Counted from the first letter of the stretch, positions 25,384 through 36,048 are shown. The stretch: 64,000 nt of DNA from Xanthomonas arboricola (GCF_002940665.1 NZ_MIGY01000001.1:1517167-1581166); one strand, 5' to 3'. Notes: a model not told the origin generated them from the letters alone. Made by a program: numbers and translations.

Positions 25384-27522
25384 ATGCCCAGACTGACCTT
25401 GTTGGCCGCCGCCTGCGGCCTGTTCGCCACGAGCGCCGCGCCGCCCGTCCTGGCCGCCGATCCGGCGCCGCCTGCCTCCGCACCGATCCAGCGCTTGCCC
25501 ACTGTGCAGGTGGACGCCGCACGCGTGCGCGGGGTGGACGACTTCGACCTGCCGGCCTCGTTCACCGTGGTGGCGGCCGATGCCGACAACCGCCGCGGCG
25601 CGCAGGTGTCCGAGTTGCTGGACGGCATTCCCGGCCTGGTGGCGCGCGATCGCCAGAACTACGCGCAGGACACCCAGCTGTCGATCCGCGGCTTCGGTGC
25701 GCGTTCCGCCTTCGGCGTGCGCGGCGTGCGCCTGCTGGTCGACGGCATCCCGGCCAGCATGCCCGATGGCCAGGGCCAGCTCTCGCATTTCAATGTACTG
25801 GGCGCCGAGCGGGTGGAAGTGCTGCGCGGGCCATTCTCGGCGCTGTACGGCAACTCCTCCGGCGGCGTGCTGCAGCTGTGGAGCGCCGACGGCAAGCCGG
25901 GCGACCCGTGGCGGCTGCGCGCCACCTATGGCAGCAACGCCACCGTCAACACGGGCGCGCAACTGCTCGGCCAGCAGGGCGCGGTGCACTACAACCTGGC
26001 CGCCAATCATTTCGAAACCGACGGTTTCCGCGCCCATAGCCGCGCAAAGCGCGACTCGGTCAACGCCAAGCTCGGCTTCGATCTAGCCGAGGGCCGCCGG
26101 CTGGACCTGGTGCTCAATTATCTGGACGCACCCGACGCACAGGACCCGCTCGGCCTGACCCGCGCCCAGTTCAATGCCGACCCGGCGCAGGCCACGGCGG
26201 TGGCCACCCAGTTCAATACCCGCAAATCGGTGCGCCAGTCGCAGGCCGGCGCCATCTTCACCCAGCAGTTCGAGGGCCAGACGCTGCGGCTGATGGCCTA
26301 TGGCGGGCAGCGTAGCGTGGAGCAGTTCCTGGCGATCCCGGTGGCGGTGCAGCGCAACCCGCTGCATTCGGGCGGGGTGATCGATCTGGACAGCAATTAC
26401 GAAGGCGCCGATGCGCGTTGGGCCTGGCAAGGCGAGGCGCTGGGCCGGCCGTTGCAGCTGACCGTCGGCGCAAACGTCGATCGCCAGCGCCAGCACCGTA
26501 CCGGTTATGAAAACTTTGTCGGCGACACGCTGGGCGTCAAGGGCGCGCTGCGCCGTGACCAGCGCGATCAGGTCGAGAACGTGGACCAGTTCGCGCAGGC
26601 TTGGTGGCAGTGGAGCGCGCGCTGGTCGGCCCTGCTGGGCGTGCGGCATAGCCAGGTGCGCTTCGACTCGGACGACCGCTACATTGTCGGGCGCAATCCC
26701 GACGACAGCGGCCAGCGCGATTATTCGGCAACCACGCCGGTGGCCGGCATCGTGTTCCGTGCCGCCGAGGACCTGCGTTTCTACGCCTCGGTCGGGCGCG
26801 GTTTCGAAACGCCCACCTTCAACGAGCTGGGGTATCGCAGCGATGGCGGCGCCGGCCTGGCGCTGGATCTGGGCGCGGCGACCAGCCGCAATTATGAGAT
26901 CGGCAGCAAGTGGCGCGCGCAGAGCGGCGCAGCGGTGGAGGTGGCGCTGTTCCGCGCCGACACCGACGACGAACTGGCCGTGGCCAGCAACACCAATGGC
27001 CGCAGCACCTATCGCAACATCGGCGCCACCCGCCGCCAGGGCGCGGAGCTGAGCTGGAATCAGCCGGTGGGCACCACCCAGCAGCTGCAGCTGGCCTACA
27101 CCTTCGTCGATGCCAGCGTGCGTGATGGCTACCTCACCTGCGCCAGCAGCGGCTGCGCCACGCCCACCGCGCCGGTGGCCAGCGGCGCGCGCCTGCCGGG
27201 CGTGCCGCGTCAGCAGCTGTTCGCGCGCTGGCAGTGGCAGCCGCTGCAATGGCAGTTCGCCGCCGAAACGGTGGCCTCCGACGCCACCGTGGCCAACGAC
27301 CTGGCCAGCGAGCGCGCGCCCGGCTATGCGCTGGTCAATCTGGAAGCCTCCCGGCGCTGGACCACCACGCTGGGTGGGCTGCGCACCTTCGCCCGCATCG
27401 ACAATGCGCTGGACCTGCACTACATCGGCTCGGTGATCGTCAACGACGGCAACGGGCGCTATTACGAACCGGGTCCGGACCGGACCTACACGGTCGGCCT
27501 GCAATGGGATTTCGGCGGCTGA
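25384..27522 (+). CDS. TonB-dependent receptor, YncD/PqqU type
   Basis: A 712-residue outer membrane receptor. The signal peptide (MPRLTLLAAACGLFATSAAP) precedes a plug domain (VSELLDGIPGLVARDRQNYAQDTQLSIRGFGARSAFGVRG, VEVLRGPFSALYGNSSGG) and a 22-strand barrel ending in WDF. The text is strikingly close to E. coli YncD: RDRQNYAQD, GIPASMPDGQGQ, RGFETPTFNEL, IGSVIVNDGNGRYYEPGPDRTY. YncD was recently assigned as PqqU, the PQQ importer. PQQ uptake is therefore the best hypothesis, though ligand identity is not proven by sequence. The ATG at 25384 is chosen because the earlier ATG at 25327 precedes non-signal text. Confidence 0.9.
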   Translation: MPRLTLLAAACGLFATSAAPPVLAADPAPPASAPIQRLPTVQVDAARVRGVDDFDLPASFTVVAADADNRRGAQVSELLDGIPGLVARDRQNYAQDTQLSIRGFGARSAFGVRGVRLLVDGIPASMPDGQGQLSHFNVLGAERVEVLRGPFSALYGNSSGGVLQLWSADGKPGDPWRLRATYGSNATVNTGAQLLGQQGAVHYNLAANHFETDGFRAHSRAKRDSVNAKLGFDLAEGRRLDLVLNYLDAPDAQDPLGLTRAQFNADPAQATAVATQFNTRKSVRQSQAGAIFTQQFEGQTLRLMAYGGQRSVEQFLAIPVAVQRNPLHSGGVIDLDSNYEGADARWAWQGEALGRPLQLTVGANVDRQRQHRTGYENFVGDTLGVKGALRRDQRDQVENVDQFAQAWWQWSARWSALLGVRHSQVRFDSDDRYIVGRNPDDSGQRDYSATTPVAGIVFRAAEDLRFYASVGRGFETPTFNELGYRSDGGAGLALDLGAATSRNYEIGSKWRAQSGAAVEVALFRADTDDELAVASNTNGRSTYRNIGATRRQGAELSWNQPVGTTQQLQLAYTFVDASVRDGYLTCASSGCATPTAPVASGARLPGVPRQQLFARWQWQPLQWQFAAETVASDATVANDLASERAPGYALVNLEASRRWTTTLGGLRTFARIDNALDLHYIGSVIVNDGNGRYYEPGPDRTYTVGLQWDFGG

Positions 27523-27532
27523 GCTACCCGCA

Positions 27533-27562
27533 GGCGGTGCGCGTTCAACAACACGCACCGCC
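27533..27562 (+). terminator. Hairpin after the TonB receptor
   Basis: A perfect 9-base stem GGCGGTGCG / CGCACCGCC (27533-27541, 27554-27562) lies 10 bases past the stop. It has no T-run and is followed at once by a half-copy of the REP-like motif (GTAGGAGCGC, from 27564). Confidence 0.5.
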
Positions 27563-27642
27563 CGTAGGAGCGCACCCGGACGCGACAAAGCCATCCCGCC
27601 AACGCACGGTCTGCCATCGACCCACCACCCCAGGCCCCCCAC

Positions 27643-27942
27643 ATGATCGTCATCGATCACGCCCCCGCAGACTGGTTTCTGCTGCGCGCGGACAACCGCT
27701 ACTGGCTGGACATCAACTGCTCGATCTCGGCCACCGGCCTCTCGCTCCTGCTGGCGTTGAATGCAACCGAGCAGGCCGATGTGCTGGCAGACGGGCATGC
27801 CGCCTGCGCACGGCTGGCCGCGCAGGTGCAATGGCGGCCGCACGCCTTTGCCGCGCGTGATGTCAGTGCCAGTCATGGTGCGCAGGTCACCGCAGCGGTG
27901 CAGGCCTGGCGCGCGGCAGGCACCAGCAACGCTCGCGCATGA
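27643..27942 (+). CDS. Hypothetical protein
   Basis: A 99-residue protein, MIVIDHAPADWFLLRADNRY then WLDINCSISATGLSLLLALNA. It is compact and soluble, with strand-helix alternation; I do not recognise a family. Codon use and the absence of frame conflict support a real gene. It precedes the cupin gene, with a 125-base gap. Confidence 0.65.
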   Translation: MIVIDHAPADWFLLRADNRYWLDINCSISATGLSLLLALNATEQADVLADGHAACARLAAQVQWRPHAFAARDVSASHGAQVTAAVQAWRAAGTSNARA

Positions 27943-28067
27943 GCCCATCGCGCCGGGCAAACCGCTCGCGCTGTTCGCCGTGCGTCGCTGCAATGCGCCG
28001 CGTTGATGCAGCGGTGACTGCCGGCGATGCGATGCACTAAGCTTGCCAGCGCATTCCCCGCACAAGG

Positions 28068-28448
28068 ATGTTTCCGTTGAACACGCGCTACGCCCCGATC
28101 GATTTCAGCGACAAGCTCGCCCTGCTGTCTCAGCACTGGTCCCCACGTGTCGTCGCGGAAATGAACGACTACCAGTTCAAACTGGTCAAGCTGCAAGGTG
28201 CATTCGTGTGGCACCAGCATGCGGACACGGACGAGGTGTTCATCGTGCTGGACGGCAACATGACCATCGAATTTCGCGACGGCGTGGTGGCGCTGTCGGC
28301 CGGGCAGATGCACGTGGTGCCCAAGGGTGTCGAGCACCGCCCGGCGGCGGAGCGCGAATGCAGCGTGCTGCTGGTCGAGCCGCGCGGTGTGGTCAATACC
28401 GGCGATGCGGGCGGCGCATATACCGCAGACAACGACGTCTGGATCTGA
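28068..28448 (+). CDS. Cupin-domain protein
   Basis: A 126-residue single-domain cupin. Cupin motif 1 is [22 protein letters not shown] (about residues 44-65), with His-x-His, and Glu as ligands. Motif 2 is [17 protein letters not shown]. Both metal-ligand sets appear intact (H50, H52, E56 and H91 approximately). Its substrate is unknown; small cupins of this type include mannose-6-phosphate isomerase-like and ARD-like enzymes. A TTG nine bases downstream of the ATG is an alternative start. Confidence 0.88.
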   Translation: MFPLNTRYAPIDFSDKLALLSQHWSPRVVAEMNDYQFKLVKLQGAFVWHQHADTDEVFIVLDGNMTIEFRDGVVALSAGQMHVVPKGVEHRPAAERECSVLLVEPRGVVNTGDAGGAYTADNDVWI

Positions 28449-28645
28449 TCGCCGCGCTGTGCGCGCGGGTGCTGGCGTCATCGGATTGCATGCCCGCAGC
28501 CACTTCTGACATGGCACGTTATTGCAATCGCTGAGCTGCGTAAGGCGCACTTGGCCGGGCACAGCGTCGCTGCAACGCCTGATCTCAGCCGGTCGTGCGG
28601 TGCGTGCTACGCTCGATTTTCCGCACACGATGCATGGAGCATGGA

Positions 28646-29116
28646 ATGGCATTCCTGGGAGTGGTGTGGGTTGCGGTGCTCGCCGCGACCAGTCTGTTGA
28701 GCGGCACCATCGCCAGTGCCGCTGCATCTTCGGAAGCAGGCACGCTACGAGTCACGCGGACCTATCCTGCCAATAGCCCGGCCGTGGCGCAGGTGCATCG
28801 CTGGTTGCTGGCGCAGCCGTCCAGGCAACAGTCACCGGCAAGCGCCGCCGAGCTAGGCCAGCTGCGCACCAGTTACCTCACGCACGCACCAGGTGCCGGC
28901 GGGCGTGCAGACCTGACCAGTGCCGAGGTGGCGTTTCCGGAGCATGGTCAGCCTGGGGATGCGGTCGCCATCGACGCATGTGGCGCGGGGATGCGCCATC
29001 ACTGGACGTATCGATGGACGGCGGCATCGGCCACGGCAGGCTGGCAGTTGCAGTCCTATCATCTGAGAAACGTGCAGGACTGCACTGCTGCCATGGCCGA
29101 TCCCGAGGTCTTCTAG
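28646..29116 (+). CDS. Secreted hypothetical protein
   Basis: A 156-residue protein with a signal peptide (MAFLGVVWVAVLAATSLLSG, AIASAA) and a mature domain containing two cysteines (DACGAGM, VQDCTAAM), probably a disulphide pair. The ATG at 28646 has GGAG 6 bases upstream; the ATG at 28634 is possible. The pattern HHWTYRWTAASATAGWQLQSYHLR looks like a small beta domain. No family is recognised. Confidence 0.65.
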   Translation: MAFLGVVWVAVLAATSLLSGTIASAAASSEAGTLRVTRTYPANSPAVAQVHRWLLAQPSRQQSPASAAELGQLRTSYLTHAPGAGGRADLTSAEVAFPEHGQPGDAVAIDACGAGMRHHWTYRWTAASATAGWQLQSYHLRNVQDCTAAMADPEVF

Positions 29117-29499
29117 CCGACTGCACCGCGCGGCTAGGGTGCGTGCGTACGGCGTGCAAGTCGCCCGCCGCGATCCACGGCGGCACTGCGGTCGCGGCCT
29201 GCAGCGATCGCGATGGCGGGCGAAAGTCCAGGCACTTTGAGTGGAATGGCGGAGTAACGTTCTGTACCCGCACAATCCCGACTTGATGCGCAGCGTGAGA
29301 TGGCGTTGGTCAGCGGGGGTAATGCGCCGAGCTGGCTCGCGTCGTCGTTTCCCGTTGCCCACACGCCACCGTTTGCGTCCAGGAATACGCATGACGCACG
29401 CCGGCACTGATGGCGGCCGCGAGGGGTTCTTGGCGTTGGGCAAGCGTATCCGCGCTCTGCTGGGCCGCGTCGGCGGGCGATGCGTTTGCGCGCCCAGTG
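29117..29499. other. Intergenic region, nothing recognised
   Basis: No promoter, RNA or gene is supported in this stretch between the secreted hypothetical and the 3' end of the sigma-54 activator. Short frames on both strands read as non-protein. Confidence 0.4.
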
Positions 29500-31389
29500 T
29501 CAGGCCCGTTGCGGGCCGAGCCGGCGATACAGGGTGCTGCGGCTGATGCCGAGCCGGCGTGCCGCCTGCGCGACGTTGCCGCCGCTGGCGTCCAGCGCCT
29601 GCCGCATCGCCGCCTGCGCCAGCTGCTCCAGGCTATCGGCAGGTGCTGGTGCTGGTGCTGGTGCGGCAGCGGCTACCGCCGACACTGCGGTCCGGGTGGC
29701 AAGGTAGCCCGGCAGCGCGTCGCGGTCTATTTGCTCGCCGGGTTCGCTCAGCGCCACCAGCGTGCGCAGGCAGGCCGAGAGCTGGCGCAGGTTGCCCGGC
29801 CAGTCGTAGTCGGCCAGCGCCCGCAGCGCGTCGCCGGTGAGCCGGCGGCCCTGGCCCAGGCGCTGCCACAGCTCCTGCACCAGCCGCGGGCGGTCGGCGT
29901 GCGTGCGCAGCGCCGGCATCGCCACCGCGTGGTGGGCGATGCGGTAGTACAGGTCGGCGCGGAAGCGGCCATCGGCGATCGCCGCTTCCAGGTCCTGGTG
30001 GGTGGCGCAGATCAGCGCGAAGTCCAGCCGCACCGGCTTGCCGCCGCCCAGCGGCGACAGCTCGCGCTCCTGCAGCACGCGCAGCAGGCGCGGCTGCAGC
30101 GCCAGCGGCATGTCGCCGATCTCGTCGAGGAACAGCACCCCGCCCTCGGCCTGGCGCAGCAGGCCCGGGCTGCCGTGCTTGCGCGCCCCGGTGAAGGCAC
30201 CGTCCTCGTAGCCGAACAGCTCGGCCTCGATCAGGCCCTCGGGTAGCGCGGCGCAGTTCACCGCCACGAACGGGCGGCCGGCGCGCGCGCAGCGGCGGTG
30301 CAGCTCGCGCGCGAACACTTCCTTGCCGGTGCCGGTCTCGCCCTGCACCAGCACCGGGAGCTCGGCATCCAGCACCCGGCGGGCGCGCCCGAGCAGGCGC
30401 TCGCTCTCGGCCTCGAACAGCGGCGCGTCGCGGTCGCCGTCCTGGCGGGCGGCCGAGACCGTGATCGGCGGCTGCGTGGCGCGCCGGCGCGGCCGCGCGT
30501 CGCCATGCGCGTCCACGCGGCCGTAGAGGGCGCGGCCCTGGCGGTCGAACAGGGCGCCGTCATGGCGCAGCCGGGTCAGCGGTTCCTCGAACAGCGCGTC
30601 GTAGCGCGCGCGCCCCAGCTCGTGGCGCTCCAGCCCGAACAGCTGCAGGCCGGCGCGGTTGGCCGCCACCAGGCGCCCGCCGCGGAACGCCAGCAGGCCC
30701 TCGCGCGCGGTGCCGAGCAGGGCCGGGTCGTGGTGGACCCGCAGCAGTTCGCAATCGGCGATGCCGTCGTCGAAGTAGCGGTGCTCGATGCTGGTCACCG
30801 CGCGCCGCGCCAGTCCCAGCGCGTGCATGTGCTGCATGCGTGCGTCGCCGGAGATGTCGAGCACGCCCACCAGCTGCCCGTAGGGGTCGAAGATCGGCGC
30901 CGCGGCACAGCTGAGGATGCCGTGCGGGGCGAGGTAGTGCTCGCCGCCGCGCACCTCGATCGAGCGGCTCTCCACGATCGCGGTGCCGATGGCATTGGTG
31001 CCGACCACGCTCTCGCTCCAGCAGGCGCCGGGCATCAACGCCACCCGCCCGGCGCGGTCGAGGAAGCCGGTGCTGCCCTCGGCGTCGAGGATCCAGCCGG
31101 CCTCGTCAGTGAGCAGCACGATGCTGCCGGTGGCCGCGGCGTCGGCCGACAGCCCTTCCAGCTCGGCGCGCGCGCATCGCCACAGGGTCTCGTGGCGTGC
31201 GCGCATCTCGCGCAGGCGTGCGGCACTGACCGGTTCGATCGCCGGCGCCGCCTCGGCGGCCAGGCCCTGGCGCTGGCAGCGCCGCCACGACTGCAGGATC
31301 GCGTCCGGTACCTGCCCGGCCGGCATCGCGCCGCGCTCGAAGAACGAGCGCCGCGCGCGGCCCAACTGCTGCTCCGTCAACATCGTCAT
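29500..31389 (-). CDS. AcoR-type sigma-54-dependent activator
   Basis: A 629-residue bacterial enhancer-binding protein. The N-terminal sensor half (GAF-like, with ESVVGTNAIGTAI and YLAPHGILSCAAAPIFDP blocks typical of AcoR) precedes the AAA+ domain: Walker A GETGTGKE (about 350), GAFTGA loop intact (about 397), and Walker B GGVLFLDEIGDM. The C-terminal Fis-type HTH is AMRQALDASGGNVAQAARRL then GISRSTLYRRLG. It should activate RNA polymerase-sigma54, probably in response to an alcohol or aldehyde, because it is divergent from the aldehyde/alcohol dehydrogenase genes and a sigma-54 promoter lies between. The ATG at 31389 has a GAGGTG-type ribosome binding site. Confidence 0.93.
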   Translation of the reverse strand: MTMLTEQQLGRARRSFFERGAMPAGQVPDAILQSWRRCQRQGLAAEAAPAIEPVSAARLREMRARHETLWRCARAELEGLSADAAATGSIVLLTDEAGWILDAEGSTGFLDRAGRVALMPGACWSESVVGTNAIGTAIVESRSIEVRGGEHYLAPHGILSCAAAPIFDPYGQLVGVLDISGDARMQHMHALGLARRAVTSIEHRYFDDGIADCELLRVHHDPALLGTAREGLLAFRGGRLVAANRAGLQLFGLERHELGRARYDALFEEPLTRLRHDGALFDRQGRALYGRVDAHGDARPRRRATQPPITVSAARQDGDRDAPLFEAESERLLGRARRVLDAELPVLVQGETGTGKEVFARELHRRCARAGRPFVAVNCAALPEGLIEAELFGYEDGAFTGARKHGSPGLLRQAEGGVLFLDEIGDMPLALQPRLLRVLQERELSPLGGGKPVRLDFALICATHQDLEAAIADGRFRADLYYRIAHHAVAMPALRTHADRPRLVQELWQRLGQGRRLTGDALRALADYDWPGNLRQLSACLRTLVALSEPGEQIDRDALPGYLATRTAVSAVAAAAPAPAPAPADSLEQLAQAAMRQALDASGGNVAQAARRLGISRSTLYRRLGPQRA

Positions 31390-31400
31390 TGCCCACCTCG

Positions 31401-31417
31401 TGTCGCAATCTGCGACA
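31401..31417. promoter_or_regulatory. Palindromic candidate enhancer site
   Basis: The perfect palindrome TGTCGCAATCTGCGACA (7-base arms, 3-base spacer) lies 12 bases upstream of the activator start and about 140 bases upstream of the sigma-54 promoter, the usual distance for an enhancer-binding protein. A partial second site (GCGGACAG, near 31454) lies downstream. Likely bound by the divergent AcoR-type protein. Confidence 0.7.
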
Positions 31418-31558
31418 GTCCAGAAGATCACTGTCCCGATAAACACCACGTTTGCGGACAGAGCGCAATCGCCGCGCGTGACGCACCGCAGCGAAGACCG
31501 CGCCCATCGGTCGCACCCGCGCCGCGCTCAGGCGTGACGCAGTGCAGCAGGCCAAACC

Positions 31559-31574
31559 TGGCATCCCTTTTGCG
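31559..31574 (+). promoter_or_regulatory. Sigma-54 promoter of the aldehyde dehydrogenase
   Basis: TGGCATCCCTTTTGCG matches the sigma-54 consensus TGGCACG-N4-TTGCW, with GG and GC exactly 10 bases apart. It lies 57 bases upstream of the ALDH start codon and faces it. Confidence 0.85.
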
Positions 31575-31630
31575 TGACATCACGGGCGCCCCGTAACGGG
31601 CCTTCCTCCCATGTACCGCAGGAGACACCG

Positions 31631-33160
<1,530 letters not shown>

Positions 33161-33180
33161 GCCACGGCCCGCCGCGGCGA

Positions 33181-33234
33181 CGGCCTTGATCACGATCAAG
33201 GCCGCCCTCGCGCCACGGGACTACGGTTCGATAC
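33181..33234 (+). promoter_or_regulatory. FNR/ANR box and likely class II promoter of adh
   Basis: TTGATCACGATCAA at 33186-33199 is a perfect FNR/ANR half-site pair (TTGAT-N4-ATCAA), embedded in an 11-base perfect inverted repeat at 33181-33204. TACGGT at 33222-33227 sits where the -10 would be if the box were centred at -41.5, giving a start near 33234. Oxygen-limitation control of adh is the simplest reading. Confidence 0.75.
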
Positions 33235-33263
33235 AACAACTGCAACCGCAACAGGAGCGCAAT

Positions 33264-34292
33264 GTGGACAAGACGATGAAGGCCGCGGTAGTCCGCGAGT
33301 TCGGCAAGCCGCTGGTGATCGAGGAAGTGCAGGTGCCGCGCCCGGCCGCCGGCGACATCCTGGTCAAGATCGAAGCCTGTGGCGTCTGCCACACCGACCT
33401 GCACGCCGCCGAGGGCGACTGGCCGGTCAAGCCGAACCCGCCTTTCATTCCCGGGCACGAGGGCGTGGGCCATGTGGTGGCGGTCGGCGAGGGCGTCAAG
33501 CACATCAAGGAAGGCGACCGCGTCGGCATCCCGTGGCTGTACTCGGCCTGCGGCCACTGCGAGCACTGCCTGGGCGGCTGGGAAACGCTGTGCGAGGCGC
33601 AGCAGAACAGCGGCTACTCGGTCAACGGCGGCTTCGCGCAGTACGCGCTGGCCAATGCCGACTATGTCGGCCACCTGCCCAAGGGCATCGGCTTCGTCGA
33701 GGTCGCGCCGATCCTGTGCGCCGGCGTCACCGTCTACAAGGGCCTGAAGGTCACCGACACGCGTCCCGGCGAGTGGGTGGTGATCTCCGGCATCGGCGGG
33801 CTTGGCCACATGGCGGTGCAGTACGCCAAGGCGATGGGGCTGAACGTGGCCGCGGTGGACGTGGACGACGGCAAGCTGGCCCTGGCCCAGCGCCTCGGCG
33901 CCACGGTCACGGTCAACGCGCTCACCACCGACCCGGTGGCCTACCTCAAGAAGGAGATCGGCGGCGCCCACGGCGCCCTGGTCACCGCGGTCTCGCCCAA
34001 GGCGTTCGAGCAGGCGCTGGGCATGGTCCGCCGCGGCGGCACGGTGGCGCTCAACGGCCTGCCGCCGGGCGAGTTCCCGCTCGACATCTTCGGCATGGTG
34101 CTCAACGGCATCACCGTGCGCGGCTCGATCGTCGGCACGCGCCTGGACCTGCAGGAGTCGCTGGAGTTCGCCGAGCAGGGCAAGGTCGCCGCCACGGTGG
34201 CCACCGACACGCTGGAGAACATCAACGACGTGTTCGCGCGCATGCATGCCGGCAAGATCGAAGGCCGCGTCGTGCTCGACCTGGCGGCCTGA
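33264..34292 (+). CDS. adhA: Zinc alcohol dehydrogenase (AdhA type)
   Basis: A 342-residue class of Zn-dependent medium-chain alcohol dehydrogenase, very similar to Pseudomonas AdhA. Catalytic zinc ligands: Cys in [17 protein letters not shown] and His in PGHEGVGHV. The structural zinc site has [15 protein letters not shown], and the NAD(H) fold has [19 protein letters not shown]. The GTG at 33264 is preferred because AGGAG is 6 bases upstream; an ATG at 33276 is possible. It is the partner of the upstream ALDH (alcohol to aldehyde to acid). Confidence 0.95.
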   Translation: MDKTMKAAVVREFGKPLVIEEVQVPRPAAGDILVKIEACGVCHTDLHAAEGDWPVKPNPPFIPGHEGVGHVVAVGEGVKHIKEGDRVGIPWLYSACGHCEHCLGGWETLCEAQQNSGYSVNGGFAQYALANADYVGHLPKGIGFVEVAPILCAGVTVYKGLKVTDTRPGEWVVISGIGGLGHMAVQYAKAMGLNVAAVDVDDGKLALAQRLGATVTVNALTTDPVAYLKKEIGGAHGALVTAVSPKAFEQALGMVRRGGTVALNGLPPGEFPLDIFGMVLNGITVRGSIVGTRLDLQESLEFAEQGKVAATVATDTLENINDVFARMHAGKIEGRVVLDLAA

Positions 34293-34309
34293 GCCCGCAG
34301 CGCCCGCCC

Positions 34310-34705
34310 GTGACCGCGCCCTCGCCCGCTCCTTCGCTGCCGCTGCAGGTAATGGCCACGCTGGCGGCGTTGCAGTTGATCGACACACTGCGCGCACGCC
34401 ACGGCGATGTGCTGTTCCACCAGTCCGGCGGCTGCTGCGATGGCTCCTCGCCGATGTGTTTTCCGGTGGGCGACTTCATCGTCGGCGACCGCGACGTGCT
34501 GCTGGGCGAGATCGGCGGTGCGCCGTTCTACATCAGCCCCTCGCAGTTCGAATACTGGAAGCACACCCAGCTGATCATCGATGTGGTGCCGGGCCGCGGT
34601 GGCATGTTCTCGCTGGAAAACGGCGAGGGCGTGCGCTTTCTGGTGCGCTCGCGCCTGTTTGCCGATGAGGAATTTGCCCGCCTGCAGCAGGCGGGTCGGG
34701 CGTAA
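34310..34705 (+). CDS. DUF779 protein
   Basis: A 131-residue DUF779 protein with the family core VLFHQSGGCCDGSSPMCFPVGDF and PFYISPSQFEYWKHTQLIIDVVPGRGGMFSLE. Its clustered Cys (GGCCDGSSPMC) suggest metal binding. DUF779 genes are habitually found behind aldehyde dehydrogenases, as here, so a role in maturing or protecting ALDH is inferred. The start is either GTG 34310 (used) or ATG 34352. It lies 17 bases after adhA. Confidence 0.88.
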   Translation: MTAPSPAPSLPLQVMATLAALQLIDTLRARHGDVLFHQSGGCCDGSSPMCFPVGDFIVGDRDVLLGEIGGAPFYISPSQFEYWKHTQLIIDVVPGRGGMFSLENGEGVRFLVRSRLFADEEFARLQQAGRA

Positions 34706-34754
34706 CCCAGACCCGCCTGGCTGTGCTGCCGGGCGGGGAATCAGCCGGCTGGTT

Positions 34755-34934
34755 TCAGCGGTCTGCCACGGTCGACGGCGCGGTGCCCGGCGTCTTGGCC
34801 GGAGTGTCGCCATCGGCAGGAATCAGCTTCTCTGGCGCATCGCCGGCACCGCGGTCTTCGTAGTGTTCGGCATCGCGCTTGCCGTGCTGTTCGCCCGGCT
34901 GGGTGGGTTGGTCGCGCAGTGGGTCACGGGACAT
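34755..34934 (-). CDS. Small hydrophilic protein
   Basis: A 59-residue, highly charged protein beginning MSRDPLRDQPTQPGEQHGKR. It has AGGAG 8 bases before the ATG at 34934, and the longer frame upstream is unlike protein. It is probably disordered. Such proteins in Xanthomonas are commonly unannotated; I recognise no family. It lies on the opposite strand to ku. Confidence 0.55.
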   Translation of the reverse strand: MSRDPLRDQPTQPGEQHGKRDAEHYEDRGAGDAPEKLIPADGDTPAKTPGTAPSTVADR

Positions 34935-35088
34935 GCGGTGCTCCTGGTCATCGGGATGGATGCGCAGTTCACCGCGCGCCGGGTGAAGGGGGCGCAGCGG
35001 CAGCCGCAGACGCACGGCTCACGCATGGATCACGGCGGCCGCGCTACAGCTATGGGCTATTCGAACAGCACCCGGAGTCACACACCCG

Positions 35089-36039
35089 ATGGCACGACCA
35101 ATCTGGACCGGAACCCTCTCGTTCGGCTTGCTCAATGTGCCGGTGTCGTTGATGTCGGGCGAGCGCAAGGTGGATCTGCATTTCCGCATGCTCGACTCGC
35201 GCGACAAGAAGCCGATCCGCTTCGAGCGCGTCAACGCCGACACCGGCGACGAGGTGCCGTGGAAGGAGATCGTCAAGGCGTTCGAGTACGACAAGGGCAG
35301 CTATGTCATCGTCGAGGAGCAGGACATCCGCTCGGCCTCGCCGGAAAGCCACGAAACGGTGGAGGTGGAGACCTTTGTCGACGCCGCCGACATCGACCCG
35401 CGTTATTTCGAAAAGCCCTACATCCTAGTGCCGGGCAAGAAGGCCGAAAAAGGCTATGTGCTGCTGCGTGAGACGCTGCGCGACACCGGCAAGGTGGGCA
35501 TTGCCAAGGTGGTCATCCGCACGCGCGAATATCTGGCCGCGGTGATGCCGCAGGGCGATGCGTTGATCCTGCTGCTGCTGCGCTACCAGCAGGAGGTGGT
35601 GGACCCGCAGGATTTCAAGCTGCCGTCCGGTGCGGTGGGCGAGTACCGCATCACGCCCAAGGAACAGGAGATGGCAAAGCAGCTGATCGAGTCGATGTCC
35701 GGCACCTGGCAGCCGGAGGATTATCACGACGAATTCCGCGGCAAGCTCGAGCAGATCCTGCGCAAGCGCATCCAGGCCAAGGGCGGCACCACCACCGTGG
35801 ATGTCGAGCCGCCGCAGCACGAAGACGCCACCACCAACGTGGTCGACTTCATGTCGCTGCTGCAGAAGAGCCTGCAGGCCAATACGCGCACGCCGGCCAA
35901 GAAGAGCAGCGCACCGACGGCTGGGTCGGCCAAAAAGACCGCCGCCAAGAAAGTGGCCAAGAAGGCCACCAAGAAAACCGCAGCCAAGACCACCAAGACC
36001 ACCGCCAGCAAGGCGGCGCCGCGCCGCAAGGCCGGATAG
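35089..36039 (+). CDS. ku: Bacterial Ku, NHEJ end-binding protein
   Basis: A 316-residue Ku protein that binds DNA ends as a homodimer and recruits LigD. It opens with the invariant MARPIWTGTLSFGLLNVPVSL, and the core is intact (RVNADTGDEVPWKEIVKAFEYDKGSYV, GDALILLLLRYQQEV). The C-terminal 55 or so residues are a Lys/Ala/Thr-rich tail (KKTAAKKVAKKATKKTAAKT), resembling histone H1 repeats and typical of some Ku proteins. It is followed 9 bases later by ligD in the same direction. Confidence 0.97.
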   Translation: MARPIWTGTLSFGLLNVPVSLMSGERKVDLHFRMLDSRDKKPIRFERVNADTGDEVPWKEIVKAFEYDKGSYVIVEEQDIRSASPESHETVEVETFVDAADIDPRYFEKPYILVPGKKAEKGYVLLRETLRDTGKVGIAKVVIRTREYLAAVMPQGDALILLLLRYQQEVVDPQDFKLPSGAVGEYRITPKEQEMAKQLIESMSGTWQPEDYHDEFRGKLEQILRKRIQAKGGTTTVDVEPPQHEDATTNVVDFMSLLQKSLQANTRTPAKKSSAPTAGSAKKTAAKKVAKKATKKTAAKTTKTTASKAAPRRKAG

Positions 36040-36048
36040 GCGTAGCCC

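Noticed and set aside
29134..29364. 76-residue minus-strand frame in the gap after the secreted hypothetical
   Set aside because: No ribosome binding site or recognisable motif; composition is that of random high-GC sequence.
33264..34292. Idea that the YncD/PqqU-like receptor supplies PQQ to this alcohol dehydrogenase
   Set aside because: AdhA has both zinc sites and an NAD-binding fold and does not use PQQ.
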